A DNA stretch of 64,000 bases from an uncultured Odoribacter sp. (GCA_900541415.1 UQJP01000003.1:1-64000), one strand, 5' to 3'. Positions 7,104 through 17,560 are shown, numbered from the stretch's first letter. Notes: generated by a model not told the origin, from the letters alone. Made by a program: numbers and translations.

Positions 7104-10100
7104 ATGAATCAAATTAAAAACCATCCTAATTTAAGCTTTCGGCTTATTAACAGAATTACCGGCTGGGTAGTTTTCGTTATAGCAAGTATGACCTATTTGC
7201 TAACGGTCGAGCCTACCGCCAGTCTTTGGGACTGCGGAGAATTTATAACGACATCCGTCGGATTGCAGGTAGGCCATCCTCCCGGAGCTCCATTATTCAT
7301 GATCATTTCCCGCTTATTTGCCATTTTCGCGCCTTCGCCCGAAAAACAATCGGTAATGATCAACTGTATGTCGGCTTTAGCATCCGGTTTCACAATACTG
7401 TTTCTGTTCTGGTCGATCACTCACCTGGCACGCAAACTGATCGTGAAAAAAGGAGAAGAAATGACATTGGGACAGATGCTTGCCATTTTAGGAGCTTCTT
7501 TAATTGGTTCATTGACCTATACTTTTACCGATACCTTCTGGTTTTCAGCAGTAGAAGGTGAAGTTTATGCACTCTCTTCTCTGTTTACAGCCGCAGTGTT
7601 TTGGGCCATACTGAAATGGGAAAATGTGGCGGACGAGCCTTATGCTAACCGCTGGTTGGTATTGATCGCCTTTTTGGTAGGTTTGTCCATCGGTGTCCAT
7701 CTTTTGAACTTGCTGGCGATTCCGGCCATTGTATTTGTTTACTATTTCAAAAAATACACTCCGACAGCCAGAGGAGTTGTCAAAACCGGACTGCTTTCTT
7801 TGGTGATTTTAGGATTTGTGAACTTCGGACTGATTCCGGGAGTCATTAAAATAGCCGGGTGGTTCGAACTGCTTTTCGTGAACGGTATGGGAGCTCCCTT
7901 TAACACGGGAGTCGTTATTTATGTGCTATTGATTATTGCAGGCCTGACCTGGGGTATCCGCTATACCCTGAAAAAGAACATGCCTATCTGGAATACGATT
8001 CTAACCTGTTTTATGGTGATCCTGATCGGTTACTCTTCATATTCTATGGTGGTAATCCGTTCCATCAGCAATCCGCCTATCGACGAAAACAGTCCCGATA
8101 ATGTATTCGCCCTGTTATCCTACATCGAGCGTGACCAATACGGACAAACCCCGTTATTCTACGGACAATATTATACAGCACCGCTGATCGCGTACGAAGA
8201 CGGAGATCCGATCTATTACCAGAATGAAAAAACGGGGAAATACGATGTGGTGGATCACAAACCGGTCGCAAAATTCGACCCGCGTTTCTGTGGAGTATTC
8301 CCCCGTATGTACAGCACCCGCCCTTACCACGACCAGATGTATGAATTTTGGGGAGGCAAATTGAACGGTCCGACCTATTCTGTCAATGGAAACATGGTAA
8401 CCAAACCCAGTTTCGGTAATAATATGCGCTTTTTCTTCAACTACCAGTTGGGGTATATGTATTGGCGTTACTTCATGTGGAACTTTTCCGGCCGACAGAA
8501 CGACATTTCAGGAATGGGCGGCATCATGAATGGCAACTGGATTACGGGTATTAAATTCCTGGACGAACTGCGTTTAGGCAATCAATCGGAACTGACCGAC
8601 ACCATGAAATCGGCGAAAGCATACAACAAATACTATATGCTTCCTTTCATTTTAGGATTGATCGGTATGTTCTACCAATACCGGAAAGGGCGTTCCGGCA
8701 AACAAGATTTTTGGGTGGTGATGCTATTGTTCATCCTGACAGGTATTGCTATCATTATCTTCCTGAACCAGCCGCCTTTAGAGCCGCGTGAACGTGACTA
8801 TGCCTATGCAGGCTCGTTCTACGCCTTCTCGATCTGGATTGGCTTGGGCGTACTCGCCCTTTGGGAACTGTTGAGTAAAAAGCTCGATTCCCGCATTTCA
8901 GCCATTGCCGTTACCGCAGTATTGTTATTTGCTGTTCCTGTAAATATGGCAGCTCAAAACTGGGATGACCACAACCGCAGCGGACGCTATGCTACCATTG
9001 CACACGCGAAAAACTACCTGAACTCCTGCGCACCCAATGCGATATTATTCACATACGGTGACAACGATACGTTCCCGCTGTGGTACGCACAGGAAGTCGA
9101 AGGCGTGCGCCGTGACATCAGGATCGTAAACCTGAGCCTTTTATCCGGCGACTGGTATATCGACCAAATGAAACGGAAAGCCTATGAAACTCCGGGTGTA
9201 CCTATTAAGTTCACGAAAGACCAATATCATGCCGGGAAACGGGAACAAATTCCAATTCAGGAACAATATAGAAGCGCCATGCTGAAAGACGTAATGGAAT
9301 TTGTAGGAAGCGACCTGCCGCAAACTAAGCTGCGGTATGACCGGGGTACACTTGATTATATCCCAACCCGCAACCTGGTGATTCCGGTAGATTCAGCCAA
9401 AGTGGTAGCTAACGGGACTGTACGTCCGGAAGACGCGGACAAGATCGTGAAGAATCTGGAAATCACCCTCAAAGGCAATAACACCTTTAAATCCGGATTG
9501 ATGGTATTGGATATTATGGCCAACAACAACTGGGAACGTCCCATCTATTTCGGAATCGGAATGGGAACGGACAGCTACATGGGATTTGAAAAATACTTCC
9601 AGCTGGACGGAGCCGCTTACCGGGTTGTGCCTATCGAAACCGAACCTTCAAACATCATGGATTACGGACGCATCGACAGCGATATTCTGTACGATAACGT
9701 GATGAACAAATTCGAATGGGGAAATATCAAAGACCCGAAAGTGAATATCGACTATTTCCACGACAACACCATCGGTGTCATGAAATACCGGAACACCTTT
9801 TTCAGGCTGGCAGCACAACTGCATGAAGAAGGCAAAGACGACAAAGCAACTGCCGTTCTCGATAAGAGTTTGGAAGAATTGCCTTTCCCGCAAGTTCCTA
9901 TCGACAACATTTTAGGTTTCTATGTACCGCTGTACTATTCTTTAAATCAGATCGACAAAGGAAACACCCTGGCCAGAGCTTTGATCAAAGAAAACATACA
10001 GATGCTGAAATATGTACACTCCCTCTCTCCTGCCGATGCCGCTACGGGTGAAGTGCAACGGGAAGAAGACAGCAGCATGCGGATTCTGGAATTATTGCTA

Positions 10101-10238
10101 AGGGCAAGCACCGAAGCGGGACAAACCGAAATTGCACAGGAAATCCGCGACGAGGTGACCCGTATTTACAACCCCACTCAGATTGCGCCCGTTGTTCCTG
10201 AAGGAGGTAAATCAATAAAAGACGACAGTGTCAGCTAA
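7104..10238 (+). CDS. DUF2723 family multi-spanning membrane protein
   Basis: A 1044-residue inner-membrane protein. The N-terminal half has about 10-12 membrane segments with the family hallmark WDCGEF at 42-47 and GLQVGHPPGAPLF near 53-65; the C-terminal half is soluble and ends in helical repeat-like sequence. DUF2723 proteins resemble PMT-type glycosyltransferases that use lipid-linked sugar, with early acidic residues (here Glu35, Asp43, Glu46) in a periplasmic loop; a glycosyl-transfer role is inferred. The open frame begins at 6927 inside tRNA-Gln, so I use ATG 7104, which starts MNQIKNH ahead of the first membrane helix. It is a single gene, followed by a hairpin. Confidence 0.9.
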   Translation: MNQIKNHPNLSFRLINRITGWVVFVIASMTYLLTVEPTASLWDCGEFITTSVGLQVGHPPGAPLFMIISRLFAIFAPSPEKQSVMINCMSALASGFTILFLFWSITHLARKLIVKKGEEMTLGQMLAILGASLIGSLTYTFTDTFWFSAVEGEVYALSSLFTAAVFWAILKWENVADEPYANRWLVLIAFLVGLSIGVHLLNLLAIPAIVFVYYFKKYTPTARGVVKTGLLSLVILGFVNFGLIPGVIKIAGWFELLFVNGMGAPFNTGVVIYVLLIIAGLTWGIRYTLKKNMPIWNTILTCFMVILIGYSSYSMVVIRSISNPPIDENSPDNVFALLSYIERDQYGQTPLFYGQYYTAPLIAYEDGDPIYYQNEKTGKYDVVDHKPVAKFDPRFCGVFPRMYSTRPYHDQMYEFWGGKLNGPTYSVNGNMVTKPSFGNNMRFFFNYQLGYMYWRYFMWNFSGRQNDISGMGGIMNGNWITGIKFLDELRLGNQSELTDTMKSAKAYNKYYMLPFILGLIGMFYQYRKGRSGKQDFWVVMLLFILTGIAIIIFLNQPPLEPRERDYAYAGSFYAFSIWIGLGVLALWELLSKKLDSRISAIAVTAVLLFAVPVNMAAQNWDDHNRSGRYATIAHAKNYLNSCAPNAILFTYGDNDTFPLWYAQEVEGVRRDIRIVNLSLLSGDWYIDQMKRKAYETPGVPIKFTKDQYHAGKREQIPIQEQYRSAMLKDVMEFVGSDLPQTKLRYDRGTLDYIPTRNLVIPVDSAKVVANGTVRPEDADKIVKNLEITLKGNNTFKSGLMVLDIMANNNWERPIYFGIGMGTDSYMGFEKYFQLDGAAYRVVPIETEPSNIMDYGRIDSDILYDNVMNKFEWGNIKDPKVNIDYFHDNTIGVMKYRNTFFRLAAQLHEEGKDDKATAVLDKSLEELPFPQVPIDNILGFYVPLYYSLNQIDKGNTLARALIKENIQMLKYVHSLSPADAATGEVQREEDSSMRILELLLRASTEAGQTEIAQEIRDEVTRIYNPTQIAPVVPEGGKSIKDDSVS

Positions 10239-10265
10239 AAACATCTGAAATAATAAATCAAACGG

Positions 10266-10306
10266 CAAATGTTTAGTACCGGGTTACTTCCGGCGCTAAA
10301 CATTTG
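10266..10306 (+). terminator. Hairpin between the DUF2723 gene and prfB
   Basis: An 11-bp perfect stem (CAAATGTTTAG at 10266-10276, complement at 10296-10306) encloses a 19-nt loop. No long T run follows, so it may be a weak terminator or a processing element. Confidence 0.5.
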
Positions 10307-10333
10307 TCACTTAATCACTAAACCCAATCGAAT

Positions 10334-11447
10334 ATGATTACAATAGATCAGCTTAAAGAAGTTGAAGAGCGCGGTGGCGCACTGAGGAGGTATCTTTGAC
10401 GTCGACCGGAAAAAAATAGAGCTGGAAGAAGAAGAAATGCGTACTCAAGCCCCGGAATTTTGGAGCGATCCGAAAGAGGCTGAAAAAACCATGCGGAAAG
10501 TACGCGAACTGAAAAGGTGGATCGACGGTTGCGACGAAGTAACCCGTTCCGTAGACGATTTAAATGTATTGTTCGACTTTGCCAAAGAAGGCGAAGCCAC
10601 GGAAGAAGAAGTGGATGCGCACTACGCATCGACCCTTCAGCTATTGGAAGCCCTGGAATTGAAAAACATGCTACGCCAGGAAGCCGACCAAATGAGTTGC
10701 GTACTCAAAATCAATTCCGGAGCGGGGGGCACGGAAAGCCAGGATTGGGCATCCATGTTGATGCGCATGTATATGCGCTGGGCCGAGGCCAATAATTATA
10801 AGCTGACAGTGAACAACCTGCAAGACGGAGACGAAGCCGGAATAAAAACAGTGACCATGCAGATCGAAGGGGATTTCGCCTATGGCTACCTGAAAGGGGA
10901 AAACGGCGTTCATCGCCTGGTACGCGTATCTCCTTACAATGCACAGGGGAAACGAATGACCTCTTTCGCTTCGGTTTTTGTTACCCCGCTTGTAGACGAT
11001 ACCATTGAAATCGCCGTAAATCCGGCGGATGTCAGTTGGGACACATTCCGTTCGGGAGGTGCAGGAGGACAGAACGTGAACAAGGTGGAAACAGGGGTAC
11101 GTTTACGCTATAACTACAAAGACCCCGACACCGGAGAAGCCCGGGAAATCCTGATTGAAAATACGGAAACCCGTTCACAGCTGGACAACCGTGAAAATGC
11201 CATGCGGTTACTGCGCTCCATGTTATACGATATGGAACTGCAAAAACGAATGGCAGAACAACAAAAGGTGGAAAGCAATAAAAAGAAAATCGAATGGGGC
11301 TCCCAAATAAGAAGCTACGTTTTTGATGATCGGCGGGTGAAAGACCACCGAACCAATTATCAGACTTCCGACGTAAACGGAGTGATGGACGGAAAGATCG
11401 ACGATTTTATCAAAGCTTATCTGATGGAATTCGGCGGTCAGTCTTAA
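10334..11447 (+). CDS. prfB: Peptide chain release factor 2 (programmed +1 frameshift)
   Basis: RF2 releases peptides at UGA and UAA stops. Translation starts at ATG 10334, runs 21 codons (MITIDQLKEVEER...), and meets an in-frame TGA at 10397-10399 within AGGAGG-TAT-CTT-TGA-C. This is the known RF2 autoregulatory site: an internal Shine-Dalgarno 3 nt before the CTT slip codon and a UGAC stop context. After a +1 shift, reading resumes at 10398 (GAC) and continues to 11447, giving about 370 residues. The GGQ motif (SGGAGGQNVNK) lies in the second half of the protein. The feature spans both frames; the coding join is 10334-10396 plus 10398-11447. Confidence 0.97.
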
Positions 11448-11479
11448 CCCCACATATAAGGCATATAAAAACGGTAAAG

Positions 11480-12427
11480 ATGAAAGATTTCAACTTCTCA
11501 ACCTGCAAAATATTAATCGTCGGGGATATTATGCTCGATAAATATTATTTCGGAAGCGTAGACCGCATCTCACCGGAAGCTCCTGTCCCGGTTGTCAATA
11601 TCAGGCGGGAAGAATCCCGGCTGGGAGGAGCCTCGAATGTGGCGAACAACATTTGCAGTCTGGGAGGACAATCCATGCTCTGCGGTGCGATCGGGCACGA
11701 TTTCTTCGGTAAAGAAATCGAACGTATGGCCAAAAAGAAGCAAATCGGGCTTTCGCTGATTTCTTCCCAACAGCCGACGATCACCAAAGCCCGTATTATC
11801 GGGGGGAAACAACAGATTGTACGGTTGGATTATGAAGAAAGTCTGGAACTTTCAGAAACGGAAAAAGCAGAAATCCGGCAAACGGTTATACGGCTACTCC
11901 CCGATTATCCGGTATTGGTCATATCCGATTACGGGAAAGGCTTCATTTCCGAGGGATTTTGCCATTTCCTGATTACAGAAGCCCGTAATCGGCAAATCCG
12001 GGTGATTGTCGATCCGAAAGGGAAAAACTGGGCCAAATACGCAGGAGCGGATATTGTGACCCCCAATGTAAAAGAATTGAGCGATATTGTAGGCTACTCC
12101 GTCCCTAATACGGATGAAGCGATCACCCGCGCCGCAGAAGAAGTGATCCGTCAAAATCAGCTGGAATCTTTACTGGTGACCCGCAGTGAAAAAGGGATGA
12201 GCCTGATCGGCCAGGGAAACCCGATACACTTACCCACCCATTCGGAAGAAGTTTTCGATGTAAGCGGTGCAGGGGATACGGTGGTGGCTACATTCAGCCT
12301 GTGTCTGGCGGCGGGTTTCGACCTGGTTACGGCTATGAAAACAGCAAACATCGCTGCCGGAGTGGTGGTGAAAAAACTCGGCACCGCGACCCTCACACCC
12401 GAAGAATTATCTGCTGCCTGCTGTTGA
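11480..12427 (+). CDS. D-glycero-beta-D-manno-heptose-7-phosphate kinase (stand-alone HldE kinase domain)
   Basis: A 315-residue PfkB/ribokinase-fold kinase. Start LIVGDIMLDKYYFGSVDRISPEAP-like residues at 12-34 are diagnostic of the RfaE/HldE N-terminal domain; LGGASNVANN at 48-57 binds substrate and GAGD at 263-266 carries the catalytic Asp266. Bifunctional HldE has a further C-terminal nucleotidyltransferase of about 150 residues, which is absent here, so the adenylyltransferase step must be encoded elsewhere. It would supply ADP-heptose for the lipopolysaccharide core. It lies 32 nt after prfB on the same strand and ends at a strong terminator. Confidence 0.87.
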   Translation: MKDFNFSTCKILIVGDIMLDKYYFGSVDRISPEAPVPVVNIRREESRLGGASNVANNICSLGGQSMLCGAIGHDFFGKEIERMAKKKQIGLSLISSQQPTITKARIIGGKQQIVRLDYEESLELSETEKAEIRQTVIRLLPDYPVLVISDYGKGFISEGFCHFLITEARNRQIRVIVDPKGKNWAKYAGADIVTPNVKELSDIVGYSVPNTDEAITRAAEEVIRQNQLESLLVTRSEKGMSLIGQGNPIHLPTHSEEVFDVSGAGDTVVATFSLCLAAGFDLVTAMKTANIAAGVVVKKLGTATLTPEELSAACC

Positions 12428-12468
12428 GCGTCAATAGGTAAGCAAGCTGAATGCCTTATAAACTTTAT

Positions 12469-12508
12469 AAAGAATCGTGGCAAAATGATTTTGTCACGAT
12501 TCTTTCGT
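12469..12508 (+). terminator. Terminator after the heptose kinase gene
   Basis: A long inverted repeat with AGAATCGTG at 12471-12479 matched by CACGATTCT at 12495-12503, with near-complete pairing inside and a T-rich tail after it. Confidence 0.85.
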
Positions 12509-12679
12509 TTTACAACGGAAAGTATGGCTGAAAAACCAGCCTTTCCGCTACCGATAAAGTGTACATTCCCATAAACCAATAACGCTGCGGACAATCACTA
12601 AGGTGTCCTCCGAAAATAGCATATCTATTCCCGGAGGACACCCCCATATAAAACCAATCTATTTAAAACACCATTTCAA

Positions 12680-14560
12680 TTATTTATTCCGGTAAGCATA
12701 AATTTCCGAAATACTGGTGTATGGATTAGAATTATAGCCATTCAGGCAAGTAATTTTAAAATAGCGGCAGGAAACCTGTTCCGGCAAAATAAATTTCTGT
12801 TCTTTCCCATTATTGGCAAATGTGTAAGTGCCAACTGACGTCCAGGCTGTTCCGTCATTACTGATTTCGATCTGGAAATCCTTAGTCACGTCACGTCCTC
12901 TCGGCTGGATGACAAACCCGTTTACACGTTCTGTTTGCTGCATATCGATCTGAATCCAGTGGGGATAACCCGGTTTAGACCCTGTATAGCGGGTGTGCCA
13001 GAACGTTCCGGAATTACTGTCTAAAGCGAAACGGGCATAACCGTCCTCATACGGGCCACCGGACTCCTCGGAAGATGCGGTTGCCGTCCAGGCGGCGCGG
13101 GCAAGCCGTTCGATTCCGTTCGGGGTATCTCCTTCCATCATATTGTCAAACTTATCCAACTCCGGCAAAGTCAACAGGTCTACATCCGGCATTTCAGTGA
13201 AATCAAGTCCCAGGCGCACGTTTGCTTTACCATTGTTCACGGTGAAACCGCCTGAGAAAATATAACAGAACTGACCGCCATAACCGTTCACATCCAAAAC
13301 ATCCTCTTTTCCGATGCCTATATCATAACGGGGATGATTGGCATTTGCCCCGGTGGTACCGAATCCAGCCTGTTTCAGGGCTACCCAATCTGCCTGTCCC
13401 TGATAACGTACCCAATGACGATAATATCCCCGATAGAGGGAAGAGCTATGCGTTCCACTCGGATTTTCAACGAACGAACTCGGAATACCCAATGACGTTC
13501 GGGTATCGTTCGGGCGAATATAACGCACATAGAATTGCCAGCCGCCTAATTCGGGCACATATACCCAACAAGTATAAGCCTTACAATTCGGGTAATCGTT
13601 ACCGTTCCTGTGGATCAAACCAATATCCTCCATGTGGATCAGGAATTTATAAATGACGTTAGGTTTCCATTTATAATACCAATTGGCATGCACCCCCGAC
13701 CCTTCATTACCGAATCCCTCGTCCCTCATATCGTCCCCTTTACGGATTTCATCCGTCCAGGGCTGATACTGGTCCGGAATCTGGGTGGGGTCCTGCGTAT
13801 TAAAATCACTCCAAACAGAAAACAGGAAAGTATTTCCGCGGGGATCGTCTAAATTAAAATCGGAACTGACCTGAATACCGCTATACCCACCGTTAAACCC
13901 GGACACCATATAATAAATATCGGGACGGCAACCTTCCGGCTTCACCATCACTTCGCCCAGCGACCATTCCACTTTTCCGCTCACTCCCGGATAATTCAAA
14001 TGTACGGCGGGAGCACCGTAGTTACTGGTATTGTAATTCAACTCCAATCCGGGACGGTAATACACATACATACTGTCGAGGTCCGGATAATACTTCGCTC
14101 CGTCGAGCCCCCTGAAACTCACGCATTGGTATGCGGATACCGGAGGCACGTAAGCGGGCAGATTCAGCAAAAACTCTCCACTTTCAATCCGTATCATTTC
14201 AGAAATCGAATCGTTGATCTTCACTTCAACATTCACATCGTCATAGGCACGTCCCCTCACTTGCATAAACAAAGTGTCGTCAGGCTGCGGGGTACCTGCC
14301 ACATTTACAAAAAATTTAATTACAGTCTCTCCGTTATTCCAGTTTCGGATTCCCTGTGCCGTCTTTTTAGCATAAGTGGCATTTTCCAAAGGCTCGATAA
14401 ATCCCATCTTACCGAAAGGCACGACCATTTGAGACAAACCCGCATGTTCAAAATTTTCGATACCTCCTCTCGCTTGCGGAGCAGGAGTAAGCAATTCGTT
14501 CGCCTGATCATTACAGGCAAAACAAAAGGCCAATAACCATAAAATCATCAGTCGGTTCAT
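12680..14560 (-). CDS. Secreted lipoprotein with DUF3472-type domain and C-terminal F5/8 discoidin (CBM32-like) domain
   Basis: A 626-residue protein with a short hydrophobic leader and lipobox-like Cys16 followed by Asn-Asp, as in surface-exposed Bacteroidetes lipoproteins. Roughly residues 35-470 resemble the DUF5077/DUF3472 architecture (beta-sandwich plus a Trp-rich domain with WSDFNTQDP and GGQFCYIFSGGFT). The last 140 residues form an F5/8 type C fold (TASSEESGG, WHTRYTG, PHWIQIDM, GFVIQPR, YFKITCL), a likely carbohydrate-binding module. It is probably a glycan-binding or glycan-degrading outer-membrane protein; no catalytic residues can be named. It follows the GH31 gene on the same strand, but a terminator separates them. 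Confidence 0.75.
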   Translation of the reverse strand: MNRLMILWLLAFCFACNDQANELLTPAPQARGGIENFEHAGLSQMVVPFGKMGFIEPLENATYAKKTAQGIRNWNNGETVIKFFVNVAGTPQPDDTLFMQVRGRAYDDVNVEVKINDSISEMIRIESGEFLLNLPAYVPPVSAYQCVSFRGLDGAKYYPDLDSMYVYYRPGLELNYNTSNYGAPAVHLNYPGVSGKVEWSLGEVMVKPEGCRPDIYYMVSGFNGGYSGIQVSSDFNLDDPRGNTFLFSVWSDFNTQDPTQIPDQYQPWTDEIRKGDDMRDEGFGNEGSGVHANWYYKWKPNVIYKFLIHMEDIGLIHRNGNDYPNCKAYTCWVYVPELGGWQFYVRYIRPNDTRTSLGIPSSFVENPSGTHSSSLYRGYYRHWVRYQGQADWVALKQAGFGTTGANANHPRYDIGIGKEDVLDVNGYGGQFCYIFSGGFTVNNGKANVRLGLDFTEMPDVDLLTLPELDKFDNMMEGDTPNGIERLARAAWTATASSEESGGPYEDGYARFALDSNSGTFWHTRYTGSKPGYPHWIQIDMQQTERVNGFVIQPRGRDVTKDFQIEISNDGTAWTSVGTYTFANNGKEQKFILPEQVSCRYFKITCLNGYNSNPYTSISEIYAYRNK

Positions 14561-14662
14561 AATTTTTTAATTTGGTTTATTAAAAGCGTTAGTTATGTTG
14601 TAACAAATTTTACATTTATTTATTATGTTTCAAAACAAAATTAAAAATTTAACATAAAAATA

Positions 14663-14698
14663 AATAATGGGTTGTATATTACCATACAACCCATTATT
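14663..14698 (-). terminator. Terminator after the GH31 gene
   Basis: A 15-bp perfect stem (AATAATGGGTTGTAT at 14663-14677, complement at 14684-14698), T-rich on the minus-strand 3' side. It lies between the GH31 and DUF3472 genes. Confidence 0.85.
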
Positions 14699-14733
14699 AT
14701 TCAGGAAAATATTAATTAATACTTAAAAATATT

Positions 14734-16956
14734 TTAATATTCTATCACAACTTCTTTACGAATATCACAAGGTTTCACCTCAACCACATACCCTTTGATT
14801 GCTTCATCTTTCACCGCTTTCACTTTTTTACCATTCACTTTCACGGAAACGGGCTGCGAAATTCCAGCCAATTCAAAGCGATAAGCTCTTTTCTGAGGCT
14901 GGCCTTTGTAAGAACCTTTCACCGGAGATACGGTCAATGTACATTTTCCGGCCTTCCGGGAACTTCCCAGCCCGGTCAGGGCATAACCGCCCTGTTCATA
15001 CTCCCGGCTTTCCCCATCGTCTTCATACAAAGTATAACTATGCTTATACTCTTCCCCACCCGGATAGCATCTGACAACCAACGTATTCAGCGGTGTTGAA
15101 GCCATGCGCGGTGTATAGGGTTGCATCGGCAGAGGATAACCGCCTTTCACATACAACGGAAAACTCTGGAGATCACAATTTTCAGTAACGATTTGCCCTC
15201 CGTCGTACCGCTGTCCGGAAAACCACTGATACCACACGTCCCCTTCAGGCAACCACACTTTTTGGTCGGCTACCTTATCACTACCGGTTCCGGGTTTTGT
15301 GATGGGTGCCCCCAACAACAAATCACCGAACATAAATTGCTGTGGATTTTGGTAAGCCTCCTCTGTTTCCGGATATTCGATATACATTGCCCGGTTCAGG
15401 GGCAGCATATCCTGATGGCATTGCCATACCGAAGAATAAATATAAGGCATCAGTTCAGAACGCAAATGATAGATGCGGCGCATCGATTTCTCGGCCTGTT
15501 CTCCCCAAAGCCAGGGACGGCGGTCGAGATTTTCATCATACACCGAATGCACCCGCAAAGAAGAATTCAACAAGCCGAATTGTGTCCAGCGGGTATACAA
15601 TTCCGGGTCTTTCCCTCCGTAAAAACCACCTAAATCATGCGCCCAGAAAAAACACCCTGCATTTCCGCTCGTAGCCGTCAGTTTAATCTCGAATTTTAAC
15701 AATTCCCAGTTAGCCACGGCATCACCGGAAAACTGAATCGGGTGACGATGGTCTCCCCAACCCGCCCAACGGCTGAATCCGGCACCCCGGAGATTATCTT
15801 TCCGGGAATAATTAAAATAGATATGATTCAACCACTGCAAATGGGATAAATTAGTCCCCCTTACCTTCGGATACAGGTAATCCTGCTGCCAATCGAGCCA
15901 CCAAAAGGCCACCCCCATACTGTCGGACTCTTCATGGGCATACTTCATAAAGTTATCCATATATTTCCGGCTACCGGCATCGAAAAGCAGATTCTTCCCA
16001 ATGGGTTCTCCCATAGCTTTCATGAAAGCGGGATAACGGTCGTCATGGTCGCGCAACCCGTCATGCGGATGCTCATTCAACACAACGTAGATACCATCTT
16101 TTTTCAATTCCCCGATCAACCCGGCAGGATCCTTAATCAATTCACGATTCCAGGAATATCCGGTCCAGCCTCTGGTTCCGGCATGTCCTGTCCCTACTTT
16201 AGCCTCTTTCTGGGTATGCCAGCCCATATCGAAAACTAAAATATCCATAGGGAAATCATGCTCTTTATAACCTTTCACAATATCCCGATAATCATCGTCG
16301 GTATAATTCCACCAACGGCAATACCACACTCCATGCACATATTTCCGGGTCATGGGTACAGGCCCGCTAACCGCTTTTAAACTCTTCAATGCCGATTTAT
16401 AATCGTTACCGTATACAAACAGGTAAACATCCTGCACATGCTCCCGGTAACGGTTTTCCACCCAACCATTTTTTAAAATTTCTTTTCCCGTATCGTTAAT
16501 CACATACCAACCGTCACGGCTCAACAAACCATCCTGAAGGTCGATTGGACCTCCGATCGCATCCAACGTGGTCACAGCCCCGCCCAGGTTACGCCTTGGC
16601 TCACTGGCCATATACCACCATTTTTCCTTATCGCCCTGTTTGAAATACACCCTCAAGTTAGTTTGTCCGAAAGGGAAACCGTCATTGGTAAACTCCAGAC
16701 GCATTTTCGGAGTCGTTATCGTATAACGATTCCCCTCCTTCTTCTCCACCTTTACATCCTGATAATCGATTTTTCGGTTAAAAGCAAACAGAGTAGGATC
16801 GTCCAGAAATTTTCCATCCAAAGCATATTCCAACCGCACTAACCCCGGAGTAATAAACGTAAAGCGAGAATTTCCGATTACAACCGGATTCGTTTGTGCG
16901 TGCCCGCCTAAAAAAGAAGCGATCAGCACCGTTAATAGAAACATTCGTATCACCAT
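14734..16956 (-). CDS. Glycoside hydrolase family 31 (alpha-glucosidase/alpha-xylosidase type), exported
   Basis: A 740-residue enzyme with an N-terminal signal peptide (cleaved near HAQ-TNP). A beta-sandwich galactose-mutarotase-like domain covers roughly 20-190, followed by the (beta/alpha)8 barrel. The family nucleophile motif WWLDW is visible in the segment GVAFWWLDWQQD, and the acid/base lies in the QFSGDAVANW segment (Asp of SGD). A DUF5110-like sandwich forms the C-terminus. GH31 enzymes retain configuration and act on alpha-linked glucose or xylose; the substrate is not resolved. The signal peptide places it in the periplasm. A second in-frame ATG at 16944 is equally compatible with the signal peptide. 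Confidence 0.92.
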   Translation of the reverse strand: MVIRMFLLTVLIASFLGGHAQTNPVVIGNSRFTFITPGLVRLEYALDGKFLDDPTLFAFNRKIDYQDVKVEKKEGNRYTITTPKMRLEFTNDGFPFGQTNLRVYFKQGDKEKWWYMASEPRRNLGGAVTTLDAIGGPIDLQDGLLSRDGWYVINDTGKEILKNGWVENRYREHVQDVYLFVYGNDYKSALKSLKAVSGPVPMTRKYVHGVWYCRWWNYTDDDYRDIVKGYKEHDFPMDILVFDMGWHTQKEAKVGTGHAGTRGWTGYSWNRELIKDPAGLIGELKKDGIYVVLNEHPHDGLRDHDDRYPAFMKAMGEPIGKNLLFDAGSRKYMDNFMKYAHEESDSMGVAFWWLDWQQDYLYPKVRGTNLSHLQWLNHIYFNYSRKDNLRGAGFSRWAGWGDHRHPIQFSGDAVANWELLKFEIKLTATSGNAGCFFWAHDLGGFYGGKDPELYTRWTQFGLLNSSLRVHSVYDENLDRRPWLWGEQAEKSMRRIYHLRSELMPYIYSSVWQCHQDMLPLNRAMYIEYPETEEAYQNPQQFMFGDLLLGAPITKPGTGSDKVADQKVWLPEGDVWYQWFSGQRYDGGQIVTENCDLQSFPLYVKGGYPLPMQPYTPRMASTPLNTLVVRCYPGGEEYKHSYTLYEDDGESREYEQGGYALTGLGSSRKAGKCTLTVSPVKGSYKGQPQKRAYRFELAGISQPVSVKVNGKKVKAVKDEAIKGYVVEVKPCDIRKEVVIEY

Positions 16957-16990
16957 ACAGATTTTGTATTAGTTATTAAATCAATCTTAT

Positions 16991-17560
16991 TTATTTCCTG
17001 CACATCGAAACAAAATATTCATGAAATGAAAAATTATCCGTCAATTCCGGATGAAATGAAGTGACCAGCATATTTTTTTCTTTAGCTGCAACAACATGCC
17101 CGTCGATCCGGCATAACACGTCCACCGTTTGTCCTACCCGTTCGATATAAGGAGCACGGATAAACACCAAAGGTAATTCCTCTGCACTGATTTCGGGAAT
17201 ATTCACCAGCGTATCGAAACTATCGATTTGAGTTCCGTAGGCATTCCGCCGCACAGCGATGTCCATCACCGCTAAATGTGTCACGGTATCATTCACCAAT
17301 TCTTTCGCCAACAATATCATTCCGGCACAAGTGCCCCACACAGGCAATCCCTGTTCGATCTTCTCCCGCAAAAGCTCCATCATCCCGGTTCGCACCAGCA
17401 ATTTGCCAATTGTCGTGCTTTCACCTCCCGGTAAAATAATTCCCTGTATATCGTCCAACTCTTGCGGGTATCTCACAATCACCGCTTCATGGCCTAATTT
17501 CTCAATATGTCGCTGATGCTCGATAATAGCCCCCTGAAATCCTAAAACTCCTATTTTCAT
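16991..17560 (-). CDS. pdxT: Pyridoxal 5'-phosphate synthase glutaminase subunit PdxT
   Basis: A class I glutaminase that delivers ammonia to PdxS for PLP synthesis. The 189-residue protein starts MKIGVLGFQGA, has the GGEST motif at 45-49, nucleophile Cys78 in GTCAGM, and His170/Glu172 in FHPEL completing the triad. I use ATG 17560 because it matches the family N-terminus; the frame stays open upstream to 17659 through a terminator-like repeat, and ATG 17575 is an alternative. It lies downstream of pdxS on the same strand but beyond a strong hairpin. Confidence 0.95.
   Translation of the reverse strand: MKIGVLGFQGAIIEHQRHIEKLGHEAVIVRYPQELDDIQGIILPGGESTTIGKLLVRTGMMELLREKIEQGLPVWGTCAGMILLAKELVNDTVTHLAVMDIAVRRNAYGTQIDSFDTLVNIPEISAEELPLVFIRAPYIERVGQTVDVLCRIDGHVVAAKEKNMLVTSFHPELTDNFSFHEYFVSMCRK

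Noticed and set aside
11480..12427. Truncated HldE (missing nucleotidyltransferase half)
   Set aside because: The kinase domain is complete and stand-alone HldA-like kinases are normal in many bacteria; no broken second half follows.
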